Notes: generated by a model not told the origin, from the sequence alone. 64,000 bases of DNA from Oscillospiraceae bacterium (GCA_009777635.1 WRLK01000004.1:23109-87108), one strand, 5' to 3'. Numbered from the stretch's first letter, positions 29,244 through 40,796 are shown. Numbers and translations are program-made.

Positions 29244-30503
29244 ATGAAACAGCCTTTTTTTAACTTTAGCGACAGGATTCTGGCGCTTTCATACGAGGCC
29301 GGCGGTATTTGCCGCGGGCCGTTTTCGGAGATTGAGGAAACAGCGGCCTTTAACGCTTGCAAGGTGCTTTCGGCGTTCCAGAAACACAGGGTCGGCGAAT
29401 CGCACTTTACCGGTACGACCGGCTATGGCTACGGCGATCGGGGGCGCGACACGCTTGACGCTGTTTTCGCGTCGGTTTTCGGCGCCGAGGACGCGCTTGT
29501 CCGCCACCAGTTCGTCTCCGGCACCAACGCCATTACAACCGCACTGTTCGGCGTTTTGCGCCCCGGCGACAGAATGGTTTCCGTTTCAGGCACGCCATAC
29601 GACACGCTTCACGCCGTACTCGGGCTTCGAGGCAAAAACTACGGCTCGCTAAAGGATTTCGGCATACAATACGAGGAGCTCCCGCTACGCAAGGACGGCA
29701 AGGTGGATCTTGAAAAAATCCCGGAAGCGGTAAAAGGCGCAAAGATCGCGTATTTACAGCGTTCCCGCGGGTATTCGCTGAGACCGTCCATCACGGTCGG
29801 CGAAATCGAAAGGATTTCTAAAATCATCAGGACCGCCGATAAAAACGTTATCTTTATGGTTGATAATTGTTACGGTGAATTTGTCGAAAAGCGAGAGCCA
29901 ACAGGCGCCGGCGCCGACCTGATTATCGGTTCGCTCATAAAGAATCCGGGCGGCGGCATTGCCCGGACGGGCGGATACATAGCGGGCCGCGCGGATTTGA
30001 TCGAGCTTTGCGCGCACCGCATGACAAGCCCCGGCGCGGGACGCGACGTCGGCTGTTCGCTGGATGAGACAAAAAACATGTACATGGGGCTTTTTTTAGC
30101 GCCCGAAGTCACGGCGGCGGCCCTGAAAACAGCCGTATACGCCGCCGCGGTATTTTCAAAAATGGGGTATCGCGTCCTTCCGGCGGCTCACGAATACCGC
30201 ACCGACGTCATACAGGCCGTGGTGCTTAAAAGCGAGGAAAGGCTTCTCGCTTTTTGCAGGGGAATCCAGCGCGGCGCGCCGGTTGATTCGTTCGTGACGC
30301 CGCAGGCGTGGGATATGCCCGGTTACGAAGACCGCGTCGTCATGGCGGCGGGCGCGTTTCATATGGGCGCATCGATTGAGCTGTCGGCGGACGGTCCCGT
30401 GCGCGAGCCATACGCCGCATGGATGCAAGGCGGACTGACCGCCGCCACAGGCAGGCTGGGGGTACTGCTAGCCGCGCAGGAGCTTGATTCATGCACGGAC
30501 TGA
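29244..30503 (+). CDS. Methionine gamma-lyase / aluminum-resistance-like PLP protein (YnbB type)
   Basis: GTTGYGYGDRGRDTLDAVFASVFGAEDALVRHQFVSGTNAI; GSLIKNPGGGIARTGGYIAG. Confidence 0.85.
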   Translation: MKQPFFNFSDRILALSYEAGGICRGPFSEIEETAAFNACKVLSAFQKHRVGESHFTGTTGYGYGDRGRDTLDAVFASVFGAEDALVRHQFVSGTNAITTALFGVLRPGDRMVSVSGTPYDTLHAVLGLRGKNYGSLKDFGIQYEELPLRKDGKVDLEKIPEAVKGAKIAYLQRSRGYSLRPSITVGEIERISKIIRTADKNVIFMVDNCYGEFVEKREPTGAGADLIIGSLIKNPGGGIARTGGYIAGRADLIELCAHRMTSPGAGRDVGCSLDETKNMYMGLFLAPEVTAAALKTAVYAAAVFSKMGYRVLPAAHEYRTDVIQAVVLKSEERLLAFCRGIQRGAPVDSFVTPQAWDMPGYEDRVVMAAGAFHMGASIELSADGPVREPYAAWMQGGLTAATGRLGVLLAAQELDSCTD

Positions 30504-30528
30504 CTTTACGCCGGTCAACGATAAAGCG

Positions 30529-30583
30529 CCGCATAAAAACAATCGAGGCAATTCTTTTGCCCCGATTGTTGCTTTTTGTTTCC
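30529..30583 (+). terminator. Terminator between convergent genes
   Basis: AAACAATCGAGGCAATTCTTTTGCCCCGATTGTTGCTTTTTGTTT. Confidence 0.75.
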
Positions 30584-30593
30584 TTTAATATAT

Positions 30594-32684
30594 TTATATA
30601 ACGCTGAAAAGTATATCCGCGTAATTCGGCAGCGGCCAATGCTTTCTTGCCACGAACGTTTCGAGCTCATCCACGATAAACCGCAGCTCCGACATAGCGC
30701 TATACACCTTATCGCGGTAAAACTTTGCGTGGACAAGGATATCGGCCTCTTCCTTAGCCTCAAGGACCGCGCTTTCAAGCACAGTCAGCCGCCTTAACAG
30801 GCATGCGGACAGCTTTGCGATATTCTTAAGTAAGTACTCCTCAAGCGAAGCGTCATACTCCCCGCACGCTTTCTTTTGCCCCAGCAGCCTCGTCAAATCA
30901 TTTTGGTAGTCCACGCAGGCCGGGATGATGATCCCCTTGACCATGTCCACCATTGTGAGCGCTTCAATATGAATCGTTTTGCAGTAGCCCTCCATGAGGA
31001 TATCATGCCGCGAATGTATCTCCGACTCGATGAAAACGTTATGTTTCGTAAACAGCTCGATGCTTTTTTCCGATATAAATTCCGGAAGCGCGTCAACCGT
31101 GGTTTTTAGATTTGACAGTCCGCGCCTCTCGGCCTCCGCAACCCATTCATCGGAGTAATTGTTTCCGTTAAAAACGATCCTCTTGTGCTTTTTGAACGTA
31201 TTTTTTATAAGCGCCGCCAAATCCCCGCTAAAGTCGCCGGACTTCTCTAAAAGATCCGCGAATTGTCCTAAGATTTCAGCAATCGCCGTATTAAGGACGA
31301 TATTGGGCCCTGCGACGGAAAACGCCGAGCCGAGCATACGGAACTCAAATTTGTTGCCTGTAAACGCGAACGGCGATGTGCGGTTGCGGTCGGTCGTGTC
31401 TTTCGTGAAATGCGGCAGCACCGTTACGCCGATTTCCATTATTTCTCTTTCCTTGCCCTGATAATCGGCGCTGCTTTCAAGCGACTCCAATATCTCCGCG
31501 AGCTCCTCGCCTATAAAGATTGATACTATGGCGGGCGGCGCTTCGTTTGCACCGAGCCTGTGGTCGTTTCCGGCGCTTGCCGCCGATACCCTGAGCAAGT
31601 CCTGATACTCGTCCACCGCTTTTATGACCGCGACTAGAAACAATAAGAACTGCGCGTCCTCATGCGGGGTCTGGCCCGGCTCCAGCAGGTTGACGCCCGT
31701 ATCGGTGCTGATAGACCAGTTGTTGTGCTTTCCGCTGCCGTTGACGCCGGCGAAAGGCTTCTCGTGAAGCAGACAGGTAAGCCCGTGACGGTCCGCGATC
31801 GTTTTCATCATCTCCATAGTAAGCTGGTTATGGTCGGTCGCGATATTCGTCGTCGCGTAAATCGGCGCAAGCTCGTGCTGTGCCGGGGCGACTTCATTGT
31901 GTTTTGTTTTTGCGTAAACTCCAAGCTTCCAGAGTTCTTCATCGAGCTCCTTCATGAAATCCGATACCCTCGGCTTTATGCTGCCGAAGTATTGGTCCTC
32001 GAGCTCCTGCCCCTTGGGCGGACGGGCGCCGAACAAGGTTCTTCCGGTATATACCAAGTCCGGCCTTTTCAGGAACATCTCTTTATCGACGAGAAAATAT
32101 TCCTGCTCCGGGCCGACTTGCGCCACAACGCGCTGTGAGGCCGTGTCGCCGAAAAGCCTGAGGATTCGTATCGCCTGTTTGTCGATGGCCTCCATTGAGC
32201 GGAGAAGCGGGGTTTTCTTGTCAAGCGCCTCGCCGCTGTAGGAGCAAAAGGCGGTCGGGATACACAAGGTTCCGTCCTTGATAAACGCGTAGGAGGTCGT
32301 GTCCCAGACCGTGTATCCCCTTGCCTCAAAAGTCGCGCGCAAACCGCCTGACGGGAAGCTCGACGCATCGGGCTCGCCCCTCACAAGCGATTTGCCCGAA
32401 AACGCCATAATACCGCAGCCATCTCCGCATGGCTCAATAAAGCTGTCATGCTTTTCGGCCGTAGTCCCGGTCATGGGCTGGAACCAATGCGTGAAGTGGG
32501 TAGCGCCTTTTTCCACCGCCCAGTCCTTCATGGCGGCGGCGACTACATTTGCTACATCAAGCTCCAGATGCATACCCTGAAGCATAGTTTTTTTGAGCGC
32601 CCTGTAGATATCCTTGGGCAGTTTTTCCCGCATTACGGCGTCGTTAAAAACCATGCTTCCAAATAGATCGTGTATTTTTTTCAT
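30594..32684 (-). CDS. glnN: Glutamine synthetase type III
   Basis: [56 protein letters not shown] at 32684 after AAGGAGG (track ORF starts at 32774). Confidence 0.93.
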   Translation of the reverse strand: MKKIHDLFGSMVFNDAVMREKLPKDIYRALKKTMLQGMHLELDVANVVAAAMKDWAVEKGATHFTHWFQPMTGTTAEKHDSFIEPCGDGCGIMAFSGKSLVRGEPDASSFPSGGLRATFEARGYTVWDTTSYAFIKDGTLCIPTAFCSYSGEALDKKTPLLRSMEAIDKQAIRILRLFGDTASQRVVAQVGPEQEYFLVDKEMFLKRPDLVYTGRTLFGARPPKGQELEDQYFGSIKPRVSDFMKELDEELWKLGVYAKTKHNEVAPAQHELAPIYATTNIATDHNQLTMEMMKTIADRHGLTCLLHEKPFAGVNGSGKHNNWSISTDTGVNLLEPGQTPHEDAQFLLFLVAVIKAVDEYQDLLRVSAASAGNDHRLGANEAPPAIVSIFIGEELAEILESLESSADYQGKEREIMEIGVTVLPHFTKDTTDRNRTSPFAFTGNKFEFRMLGSAFSVAGPNIVLNTAIAEILGQFADLLEKSGDFSGDLAALIKNTFKKHKRIVFNGNNYSDEWVAEAERRGLSNLKTTVDALPEFISEKSIELFTKHNVFIESEIHSRHDILMEGYCKTIHIEALTMVDMVKGIIIPACVDYQNDLTRLLGQKKACGEYDASLEEYLLKNIAKLSACLLRRLTVLESAVLEAKEEADILVHAKFYRDKVYSAMSELRFIVDELETFVARKHWPLPNYADILFSVI

Positions 32685-32871
32685 TTTTATATCCTCCTTA
32701 AAAAGTATCGCGCGCACTCCGCCGCCGGCTCCGGTGACAGAGCGCACGCCATTGTGCACCAAAATTATAGTCAAATTAACTTAAAAACTGCCCTGTCCTT
32801 GCGGTCTTCTTTCCATCGGGCCGCGTAATCTGTTAACGATAAAATGAAAAGAAACGCCTGCAACCCATAAA

Positions 32872-32903
32872 AAGCGCTGTGGACAAATGTCCACAGCGCC
32901 CTT
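32872..32903 (-). terminator. Terminator after gatB
   Basis: Minus strand GCGCTGTGGACATTTGTCCACAGCGCTTTTT. Confidence 0.8.
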
Positions 32904-32924
32904 GCTGTTTACACATATATATTA

Positions 32925-34364
32925 CTACAAATTAGCCTGGTTGTCAAGTGTTTCTTTCAAAGTTTTCCTCAACATGCCCGGGTCTCCCGTTCCATTCAGC
33001 ATCTTCATCGACTGCCCCATCAAAAAGCCGAAGGCTCTGTCTTTCCCCGCGCGGTAGTCCGAGACGGCGCCCGGGTTATCGTTTAGAACCTTAGCCACCG
33101 CGTTATGGATGGCCCCGCTGTCGCTGACCATTATCAGTCCCTTTTCGGCGATATACGCTTCAGGGTCGACGTCGCCGGTAAATACCGCTTCAACCGTTTC
33201 CTTGTAGGCGTTGCGGTTTATTTTCCCGCTTAAAACAAGTGAGACAAGATTGGCAAGCTTTCCCGGGTCCGGCGATAATTCTTCCGGCGGAGTATTTGTG
33301 CCGTTCATCAGCCGCATAATCTCGCCCGTAATCAAATGAGCAGATTCCAACGGCTCCCCGCTGCGCTTTAAAACGTCCTCAAACAAATCGGAGATGTTCT
33401 TATGGCCGGTAAGAACGGCCGCGTCAAACTCCGTCAGACCGTAATCCCGGATATACCTTTCCCGTTTCTGATTCGCAAGCTCCGGCAAAGTCTCACGGAT
33501 ACGCGCAAGCCACTCATCGTCGATTTCGATCGGCAGCAGATCGGGCTCGGGAAAATAACGGTAATCCTGCGCGTTTTCTTTTGAGCGCATGCCGTATGAT
33601 TCGCCCTTGTCGTCGTCCCAGCGGCGCGTCTCCTGTACAATTTTCCCGCCTTTTTCCAAAACCTCGATCTGTCGTGAGGCTTCATATTCGATCGCGCGGC
33701 TGATGGCTTTAAATGAGTTTAAGTTTTTCATTTCGGTGCGAACGCCCATCTCCCCGCCCACAGGCCTCACCGACAGGTTGACGTCGGCGCGAAGCGAGCC
33801 CTCCTGCATTTTGCAGTCGCACACGCCGAGATAAAGCAGCGTTTCGCGCAGCTGCTCAAGGTAGCTGAGCGCCTCTGTACCGCTTTTAAAATCCGGCTGC
33901 GATACAATCTCCAAAAGCGGGACGCCGCAGCGGTTAAAATCCATATGCGTAGTGCCGCTTTGCGGGTCGTGGAGCAGCTTGCCGGCGTCTTCCTCCATGT
34001 GTATCTCGCGTATCCCGATGCGCTTTTTATGCCCGCCGCTTTCGATCTCCATAAACCCGTCGCGGCAGATTGGCGCGTATAATTGCGATACCTGATATGC
34101 TTTGGGCAAATCGGGGTAGAAGTAATTCTTGCGGTCGAATTTGCATTTTTGTGTGATCGTGCAGTTTAAGACAAGCCCCGCCCGCATGGCGTATTCCACG
34201 ACGGCGCGGTTCAGCCTCGGCAAGGTACCCGGCATACCTGAGCAAACCGGGCAGACATGGGTGTTCGGCTTACCTCCGAAATCGGTGGTGCAGCCGCAGA
34301 ATATTTTCGATTTTGTCGAGAGCTCCGCGTGGACCTCAAGGCCTATGACGGTTTCCCATTTCAC
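32925..34364 (-). CDS. gatB: Asp-tRNA(Asn)/Glu-tRNA(Gln) amidotransferase subunit B
   Basis: MKWETVIGLEVHAELSTKSKIFCGC; EEDAGKLLHD. Confidence 0.96.
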   Translation of the reverse strand: MKWETVIGLEVHAELSTKSKIFCGCTTDFGGKPNTHVCPVCSGMPGTLPRLNRAVVEYAMRAGLVLNCTITQKCKFDRKNYFYPDLPKAYQVSQLYAPICRDGFMEIESGGHKKRIGIREIHMEEDAGKLLHDPQSGTTHMDFNRCGVPLLEIVSQPDFKSGTEALSYLEQLRETLLYLGVCDCKMQEGSLRADVNLSVRPVGGEMGVRTEMKNLNSFKAISRAIEYEASRQIEVLEKGGKIVQETRRWDDDKGESYGMRSKENAQDYRYFPEPDLLPIEIDDEWLARIRETLPELANQKRERYIRDYGLTEFDAAVLTGHKNISDLFEDVLKRSGEPLESAHLITGEIMRLMNGTNTPPEELSPDPGKLANLVSLVLSGKINRNAYKETVEAVFTGDVDPEAYIAEKGLIMVSDSGAIHNAVAKVLNDNPGAVSDYRAGKDRAFGFLMGQSMKMLNGTGDPGMLRKTLKETLDNQANL

Positions 34365-35822
34365 TTAAGCCGCACCTCCCGGCCTTTTTGTGTGGTGGTC
34401 CGTACGGCGCTGGTAAACACGTGCGGCGCCTATGAGCTTTTCTTCCGCAAACGCGTCCCCGATAAGCTGAAAGCCGACGGGAAGCCCCTGCCCGTCAAAC
34501 CCGCAGGGAAGAGAAACCGCCGGAAGCCCCGCGAGATTTACAGACACCGTATAAATATCGCCCATATACATTTTCATCGGGTCGTCTATATTTTCCCCTA
34601 GCTTATACGCCGTTGTCGGCGCAACGGGCGAGAGGATCATGTCAAAGCGCTCAAATAGCCCGCTGTAGGCGTCTTTGATGAGCGCGCGAATCTGCAAAGC
34701 CTTTTTGTAGTAGGCGTCGTAATATCCCGACGAAAGCACGAACGAGCCCAGCATGATTCTCCGCTTTACCTCCAGCCCGAAGCCCTCGCTTCGCGACAGA
34801 CGGTAGACCTCTGAAAGCGTGTTTGCCTTATCGCTCCTGTAGCCGTACTTCAGCCCGTCGTACCGCGAAAGGTTTGACGACGCCTCGGCGCAGGCGATGA
34901 TATAATACGCGGGGACCATATACTCCATCAGCGGCATGTCAAATTCCTCAACAGACGCGCCCGCCTCCTCAAACTCTTTTGCCGCCGCTAAAACGGCGCG
35001 TTTCACGTCCTCGTCAATACCGTCCGCAAAATAATTTCGCGGCAGGCCAATTTTAACGCCGTCAAGCCTTTCAAAGCGCGCGCCGCTAAAATCAAACGGG
35101 TTATTAATGACGCAGGTGCTGTCCTGATCGTCCGGCCCGGAGATGACCGACAATAAGGCGGCGCAGTCGTCTATATTATTTCCGATTGGACCGATCTGGT
35201 CGAGTGACGACGCGTATGCAATCAATCCGTACCGCGATACGGCGCCGTATGTCGGCTTGACGCCGGTAACACCGCAAAACGCGCAGGGCTGGCGTATACT
35301 TCCGCCCGTATCGGAGCCTATCGACAACGGTATCTCTCTTGCGGCAGCCGCCGCGGCGCTGCCGCCCGACGAGCCTCCGGCTACGCGCGACACATCCCAC
35401 GGATTGCGCACAGGCCCGAAAGCGCCCGTCTCGCTGGAGCCGCCCATCGCAAACTCGTCCATATTAAGCTTTCCGATGACGATCATACCCGCCCGCTCAA
35501 GCTTATCGACGATTGTCGCGTTAAATACCGGATTGTACCCGTCAAGCATTTTTGACGCGCAGGTAGTAGCCGTCCCCGCCGTGGATATGTTATCCTTAAT
35601 CGCGATCGGCACGCCTGTAAGCGGCGTCGGTTTGCCGCCGCCGACAAGCTGCTGTACGGCTTTCGCGCGGGCCATGGCTCTCTCTTTGCCGAGGGAAATA
35701 AATGCGTTTAACTGACCGTCGGTTCTTTCAACAGCGCCGATATAAGCGCTCACCGCTTCGGTGGCGCTAAGCTTCCCGGCCCTGATGGCGCTTGATAATT
35801 CAAGCGCGCTCAACTCAAGCAT
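34365..35822 (-). CDS. gatA: Asp-tRNA(Asn)/Glu-tRNA(Gln) amidotransferase subunit A
   Basis: Amidase signature VAGGSSGGSAAAAAAREIPLSIGSDTGGSIRQPCAFCG; likely start [13 protein letters not shown] at 35822. Confidence 0.95.
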   Translation of the reverse strand: MLELSALELSSAIRAGKLSATEAVSAYIGAVERTDGQLNAFISLGKERAMARAKAVQQLVGGGKPTPLTGVPIAIKDNISTAGTATTCASKMLDGYNPVFNATIVDKLERAGMIVIGKLNMDEFAMGGSSETGAFGPVRNPWDVSRVAGGSSGGSAAAAAAREIPLSIGSDTGGSIRQPCAFCGVTGVKPTYGAVSRYGLIAYASSLDQIGPIGNNIDDCAALLSVISGPDDQDSTCVINNPFDFSGARFERLDGVKIGLPRNYFADGIDEDVKRAVLAAAKEFEEAGASVEEFDMPLMEYMVPAYYIIACAEASSNLSRYDGLKYGYRSDKANTLSEVYRLSRSEGFGLEVKRRIMLGSFVLSSGYYDAYYKKALQIRALIKDAYSGLFERFDMILSPVAPTTAYKLGENIDDPMKMYMGDIYTVSVNLAGLPAVSLPCGFDGQGLPVGFQLIGDAFAEEKLIGAARVYQRRTDHHTKRPGGAA

Positions 35823-37189
35823 CGCAAAAACTCCTCCGCCTGTTCTATCGCCGCCATAACGGCGCGCCCTGCCGGGCCTCCGGGTATGCTTCTTGCCTGA
35901 AGGCACGCTTCAATTGAAATCGCCTCATAGATTGTTTCGTCAAAAACATCCGATATACTCTTGTATTCTTCAATCGACAGGTCGCCCAGCGGCTTATTCC
36001 TGTCTATCGCCAAGCGGACAAGCCTGCCTGTGATTTCGTGGGCGTCTCTGAAAGCAACGCCTTTTCCGACCAGCCAGTCGGCCGCGTCGGTGGCGTTAGT
36101 ATACCCGCCGAGAGCACTTTTGTACATATTGTCTTTATGAAAGTTCATACTTTTGATCATCCCGGTGAACACGCCAAGGCATGCGTGCGCCGTATCAGCG
36201 GCGTCGAATACGGCCTCCTTGTCCTCCTGAAGGTCCTTGTTGTAAGCAAGGGGCAAGCCCTTCATCATGGTGAGAAGCGTTATCAGGCCGCCGTAAACGC
36301 GCCCTGTCTTTCCCCTTATGAGCTCAGCCATATCCGGGTTCTTTTTCTGTGGCATGATTGAGGAGCCTGTCGCGTAAGCGTCGGAGACTTCAGCAAAGCC
36401 GAAAGCGTCGCTGGACCATAAAATAATCTCCTCGCAAAAGCGGCTTAAATGCATCATGACGATTGAAAGGCATGAAACAAATTCTATACAAAAATCCCTG
36501 TCTGAAACGGCGTCAAGGCTGTTTCCGGTAATCTCTTTAAACTCTAAAGCTTCCCTTACAAATTCCCTGTCTATGGGATAAACGGTCGCCGCAAGGGCCC
36601 CGGAGCCCAGCGGCATGACGTCTGTCCTTTCGCGGCAATCGTGAAGCCTTTCAAAGTCGCGCCGAAACATCTGGAAATATGCCATAAGATGATGCGCAAG
36701 CGTTACGGGCTGTGCCTTTTGCAAATGCGTAAACCCCGGCATTATGGTGTCGGCGTGCTGTTTTGCAAGCAAAAGCAATTCTTTTAGCAAGCCAAGGATT
36801 CGCGCGTTTATCTCGTCGATCTCATCCTTTACATACATCCGCATATCGAGAGCGACTTGGTCGTTCCTGCTCCTGCCGGTATGCAGCCGCCTTCCGGCTT
36901 CGCCTATGCGTAAGGTAAGCTCGGCCTCGACAAACGAATGTATATCCTCGGCAGTGCTGTCGACCGCTAAATCCCCGCTTTCAACGTCTTTTAAAATATC
37001 CATGAGCGCTTTGACAATCGCTTTCGCGTCTTTCTCAGGTATGATACCTTGTCTGCCAAGCATCTCGGCGTGAACCATGCTGCCGGTTATGTCCTGTTTT
37101 ATGAGCCTTTGATCGAACGAAATTGACGAGTGAAAATGGCTTGCCTGTTTGTCCGTCTGTCCGGTAAAACGTCCGCCCCACAATTTCAT
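35810..37189 (-). CDS. argH: Argininosuccinate lyase
   Basis: [55 protein letters not shown]. Confidence 0.96.
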   Translation of the reverse strand: MKLWGGRFTGQTDKQASHFHSSISFDQRLIKQDITGSMVHAEMLGRQGIIPEKDAKAIVKALMDILKDVESGDLAVDSTAEDIHSFVEAELTLRIGEAGRRLHTGRSRNDQVALDMRMYVKDEIDEINARILGLLKELLLLAKQHADTIMPGFTHLQKAQPVTLAHHLMAYFQMFRRDFERLHDCRERTDVMPLGSGALAATVYPIDREFVREALEFKEITGNSLDAVSDRDFCIEFVSCLSIVMMHLSRFCEEIILWSSDAFGFAEVSDAYATGSSIMPQKKNPDMAELIRGKTGRVYGGLITLLTMMKGLPLAYNKDLQEDKEAVFDAADTAHACLGVFTGMIKSMNFHKDNMYKSALGGYTNATDAADWLVGKGVAFRDAHEITGRLVRLAIDRNKPLGDLSIEEYKSISDVFDETIYEAISIEACLQARSIPGGPAGRAVMAAIEQAEEFLRCLS

Positions 37190-38412
37190 TTATCGCTTAA
37201 CTCCTTTTCGAGATGCTTTTTCATCAGGGCCCTCACGGTCATCGGAAGCCCCAGCAGGTTGATAAACCCTTCCGCGTCCTTGTGGTCGTAAAGGTCTCCG
37301 GTCGTGAAGCTTGAAAGCTCCTTATCGTGCAATGAATACGGCGACGCGCTTCCGGCCGGTATGATATTGCCCTTATAAAGCTTTAGGCGCACACGCCCGC
37401 AAACGACCTCCTGGGTCTTGTCGATAAAGGCCGACAACGCCTCTCTTAAAGGAGTAAACCACTCGCCTGTATAGATAAGCTCGGCAAGCTCATGTCCTAC
37501 GACGGCCTTAAACGCCTCGGTCTGCCTGTCGATGCAAAGGCTTTCCAATTCCTTGTGCGCCGCGTAAAGAATCGTTCCGCCGGGCGTTTCATATACCCCG
37601 CGGGATTTCATTCCGACGACCCTGTTTTCCACTATATCAACAACGCCGACGCCGTTTCTGCCTCCTATCTCGTTTAGCGCCTCAATCAACCTGATGGGCG
37701 GCAGAAAATCACCGTTCAGCTTCACCGGGATACCGTTTTCGAAATCCAGCTCAATATATTCCGGTTTATCGGGCGCGTCCTCAGGCGGAACGGACATTTG
37801 CAGCAAATGCCTGTAATTCGGCTCCATCGAGGGGTCCTCAAGCTCTAACCCCTCATGGCTCAGATGCCATAGGTTTTGGTCGCGGCTGTAGCTTTGCTCC
37901 TTAGCCATAGGAACCTCAAACCCGCGCTGTCTGAGATAATCCATCGCGTCCTCGCGTGATTTTATTTCCCAAATCCTCCACGGCGCGATAATCTTAAGCC
38001 ACGGAGCCAACGCCTTTATCGTCAGCTCAAAGCGTATCTGGTCGTTGCCCTTGCCGGTCGCCCCGTGGCAAATCGCACCGGCGCCCTCTAAAAGCGCGAC
38101 GTCGACAAATTTCTTTGCGATCAAAGGCCGCGCTATAGAGGTTCCGAGAAGGTATTTGCTCTCATAGACGGCGTTTGCTTTTAGCATAGGATAAACATAG
38201 CCGGTTATAAACTCTTCTCTTGCGTCTATAACGGTCACCTTATCCGCGCCAATTTTGATCGCTTTATCCTCTAGTTCTTTATAATCGGAACAATAACCCA
38301 CGTCAACGCAGCAGGCGATGATTTCACAATCCTTATAGTTTTCCCTTAGCCACGGTATGATCACCGTTGTGTCCAGCCCTCCGGAATAAGCCAATACAAT
38401 TTTATTATTCAT
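37186..38412 (-). CDS. argG: Argininosuccinate synthase
   Basis: [44 protein letters not shown] overlap with argH. Confidence 0.96.
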   Translation of the reverse strand: MNNKIVLAYSGGLDTTVIIPWLRENYKDCEIIACCVDVGYCSDYKELEDKAIKIGADKVTVIDAREEFITGYVYPMLKANAVYESKYLLGTSIARPLIAKKFVDVALLEGAGAICHGATGKGNDQIRFELTIKALAPWLKIIAPWRIWEIKSREDAMDYLRQRGFEVPMAKEQSYSRDQNLWHLSHEGLELEDPSMEPNYRHLLQMSVPPEDAPDKPEYIELDFENGIPVKLNGDFLPPIRLIEALNEIGGRNGVGVVDIVENRVVGMKSRGVYETPGGTILYAAHKELESLCIDRQTEAFKAVVGHELAELIYTGEWFTPLREALSAFIDKTQEVVCGRVRLKLYKGNIIPAGSASPYSLHDKELSSFTTGDLYDHKDAEGFINLLGLPMTVRALMKKHLEKELSDK

Positions 38413-38428
38413 TTCTAAAGCCACCCTT

Positions 38429-38716
38429 TCATTCGACCGTTTTAGGAGCAATGAACATTTCATCGCTTAAGTCCGGCGCGTTTTTCAAAATCAGCTCCCG
38501 GTCGAAGGAGGCGTGCACCTCATCCTCCCTAAAAGCGTTCGCGTTGTCAAACGGATGGCTGCGTTCCGGCACATTTTCCGTGTCAAGCTCCCCGAGGCGT
38601 TCCATGCCGCTAAGGATTTCCCTTAAGTCCCCTTTTAAGCGGCGTTTCTCATCATCGACAAGCGTAAGGCAGGATAAATCCTCTAAATATGCAATCAGGC
38701 CGTCGTCGATCGTCAC
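38429..38716 (-). CDS. gatC: Asp-tRNA(Asn)/Glu-tRNA(Gln) amidotransferase subunit C
   Basis: 95 aa GatC-like: [43 protein letters not shown]. Confidence 0.8.
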   Translation of the reverse strand: MTIDDGLIAYLEDLSCLTLVDDEKRRLKGDLREILSGMERLGELDTENVPERSHPFDNANAFREDEVHASFDRELILKNAPDLSDEMFIAPKTVE

Positions 38717-38813
38717 TATACATTTCCCCTTTTAGTCCAGTATTTTTATAAAAGCACTCCTTTCATTTTATCATCCCCATATCGTCAAGTAAATACAAAT
38801 TTTTCAAAATGCT

Positions 38814-39359
38814 TTATGCGCTCATATCGCCGTTAGGCGGTTTCGGCAAGCTCACGTCATTAACGCCCAAAACTCCGGCCGGCCCCGACAGGCTCACTTC
38901 ACCGTCGCCTCGGGTCCAATTCACTCTAAAAGCGTTTCCGCCCATATGAACGGCCGTTTCATTATGAAGCACTTTCTGCAGCATCATCGCGGCTGTTCCT
39001 GCCACACAGGCTGCCTCCAGCGTAAACGGAATCTCACCCTCACCGCGCTGCCAAAGCCGCGCCTTTACGCTTTCCTTATCAAGAACCTCTATAAATACGA
39101 TGCTTGCGCCTTTCGGGAAAAGCACATAATTCCCAAGGGCATAGCCAAGCGACGGCACGTCAACCGCATCCACATCGTCGACAAATACGGCGCCGTGCGG
39201 CGTGCCAAAAGACATGGCCGTGACCTTGTGCCATTCGCCTTTTACGTTGAACGGCCTGTTGATGCAGCGGGTCGGGGGAGGCTCGTTTATAACCGGGACA
39301 AGGACAGGCGCCGTGATCGGCTTGCCCAATGAAACTGTTACGTTGTTGTTTGTTTTCAT
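38814..39359 (-). CDS. DapF-like protein corresponding to one half of diaminopimelate epimerase, catalytic ACGTG motif not conserved
   Basis: 181 aa; MSFGTPHGAVFVDDVD...LFPKGASIVFIEVLDKESVKARLWQRGEGE aligns by eye with the C-terminal half of the DapF domain in this window; good RBS (AAGGAGG). Confidence 0.7.
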   Translation of the reverse strand: MKTNNNVTVSLGKPITAPVLVPVINEPPPTRCINRPFNVKGEWHKVTAMSFGTPHGAVFVDDVDAVDVPSLGYALGNYVLFPKGASIVFIEVLDKESVKARLWQRGEGEIPFTLEAACVAGTAAMMLQKVLHNETAVHMGGNAFRVNWTRGDGEVSLSGPAGVLGVNDVSLPKPPNGDMSA

Positions 39360-39389
39360 GTTTTTTTCCTCCTTAAATCACATAAATCG

Positions 39390-40721
39390 TTAGACAACTC
39401 CTTGCTGAAGCATCGCTTCAGCAACTTTCCGAAAGCCCGCGATATTGGCGCCCGCGACAAGATTTCCTTTCATGCCGTAGCGCTCCGCAGCCATAGAACA
39501 TTCGGTATATATATCGTGCATAATGCTCCTAAGCCTGCAATCGACTTCTTCAAACGCCCATGACATCCTTGAACTGTTTTGAGCCATTTCCAGCGCGGAA
39601 ACCGCCACTCCCCCCGCGTTTGCGGCTTTGCCGGGCGCGAAAAACACGCCGTTGTCCTGTAAATAATGCGTCGCTTCCAAATCCGTCGACATATTTGAGC
39701 CTTCGGCTACAGCCATACAGCCGTTCTTTACCAGCAGCTCGGCCCCGTTTTTTAGAAGCTCGTTTTGTGTGGCGCACGGAAGCGCAATATTGCAGGGGAC
39801 AGACCATACGAGCCCGTTTTCGACGTATTCCGCGGTTTTTTTGACCTTTAGATATTCGCTGATCCGTCCTCTTTGCACTTCTTTAATTTGCTTCACCGCA
39901 TCTAAATCTATACCGTCACCGTCGTATATATAGCCGTTCGAGTCGCTCATCGTAACGACCTTTGCGCCAAGCTTTACAGCCTTTTCAGCGGCGTAGATCG
40001 CGACGTTGCCGCTGCCGGAAATTACAACCGTCTTATCCTCGAACGTCGTATTTTTCGCGGCCAGCATATTTTCCATCATATAAACAAGCCCATAGCCCGT
40101 AGCTTCGGTGCGCACCAAAGACCCGCCGTATGTCAGGCTCTTACCGGTAAACGCCCCCTCATATTGCCCGGTCAGGCGTTTATACTGCCCGTACATAAAC
40201 CCGACCTCACGGCCCCCCACGCCGATGTCTCCGGCGGGGATATCCTGGTCGGCCCCTATATGCCGGTATAGCTCGTCGATAAAGCTCTGGCAGAACGCCA
40301 TGACTTCGCGGTCGGACTTGCCTTTTGAATCAAAATCCGACCCGCCCTTGCCGCCGCCTATTGGCAGTCCGGTTAATGAATTCTTGAAAATTTGCTCAAA
40401 AGCCAAAAATTTTATAATGCTCAAATTCACGCTCGGATGAAACCGCAGCCCGCCTTTATACGGGCCGATGGCGCTGCTGAACTGAACCCTGTAACCCCGG
40501 TTGATCCTTACTTTCCCCGAGTCGTCAACCCACGGCACCCTGAACATGACCTGTCTTTCCGGTTCGATCATGCGCTCTAATATCCCGGCCTTTTCGTACT
40601 TCGGATGTTCATCTAAAAAAGGCGTAAGCGAGGGAATTATTTCAGTCATAGCCTGATGGAATTCCGGCTCGTTCGGGTTTTTCTTTTTTGAATCATCTAA
40701 AATCCTCATTGCATAAGACAT
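39390..40721 (-). CDS. gdhA: Glutamate dehydrogenase
   Basis: VRINRGYRVQFSSAIGPYKGGLRFHPSVNLSIIKFLAFEQIFKNSLTGLPIGGGKGGSDFD; start 40721 with AAGGGAG RBS (track ORF starts at 40763). Confidence 0.96.
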   Translation of the reverse strand: MSYAMRILDDSKKKNPNEPEFHQAMTEIIPSLTPFLDEHPKYEKAGILERMIEPERQVMFRVPWVDDSGKVRINRGYRVQFSSAIGPYKGGLRFHPSVNLSIIKFLAFEQIFKNSLTGLPIGGGKGGSDFDSKGKSDREVMAFCQSFIDELYRHIGADQDIPAGDIGVGGREVGFMYGQYKRLTGQYEGAFTGKSLTYGGSLVRTEATGYGLVYMMENMLAAKNTTFEDKTVVISGSGNVAIYAAEKAVKLGAKVVTMSDSNGYIYDGDGIDLDAVKQIKEVQRGRISEYLKVKKTAEYVENGLVWSVPCNIALPCATQNELLKNGAELLVKNGCMAVAEGSNMSTDLEATHYLQDNGVFFAPGKAANAGGVAVSALEMAQNSSRMSWAFEEVDCRLRSIMHDIYTECSMAAERYGMKGNLVAGANIAGFRKVAEAMLQQGVV

Positions 40722-40741
40722 ATTAACCACTCCCTTAAAAG

Positions 40742-40796
40742 GAACAAAGGCGTTTATCGACAACTGATAAATCAGCTGTCGATAAACGCCTTTGTT
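40742..40796 (-). promoter_or_regulatory. gdhA leader hairpin (attenuator-like)
   Basis: Minus strand AACAAAGGCGTTTATCGACA-GCTGATTTATCAGT-TGTCGATAAACGCCTTTGTT followed by CCTTTT, directly downstream of a TTGACA-17-TATACT promoter. Confidence 0.7.

Noticed and set aside
32685-32800. glnN leader as a classic tandem-hexaloop ANTAR target
   Set aside because: Candidate loops (ACAATG, ACCGGA) do not both fit the A1/G4 rule with stable stems; left as untested.
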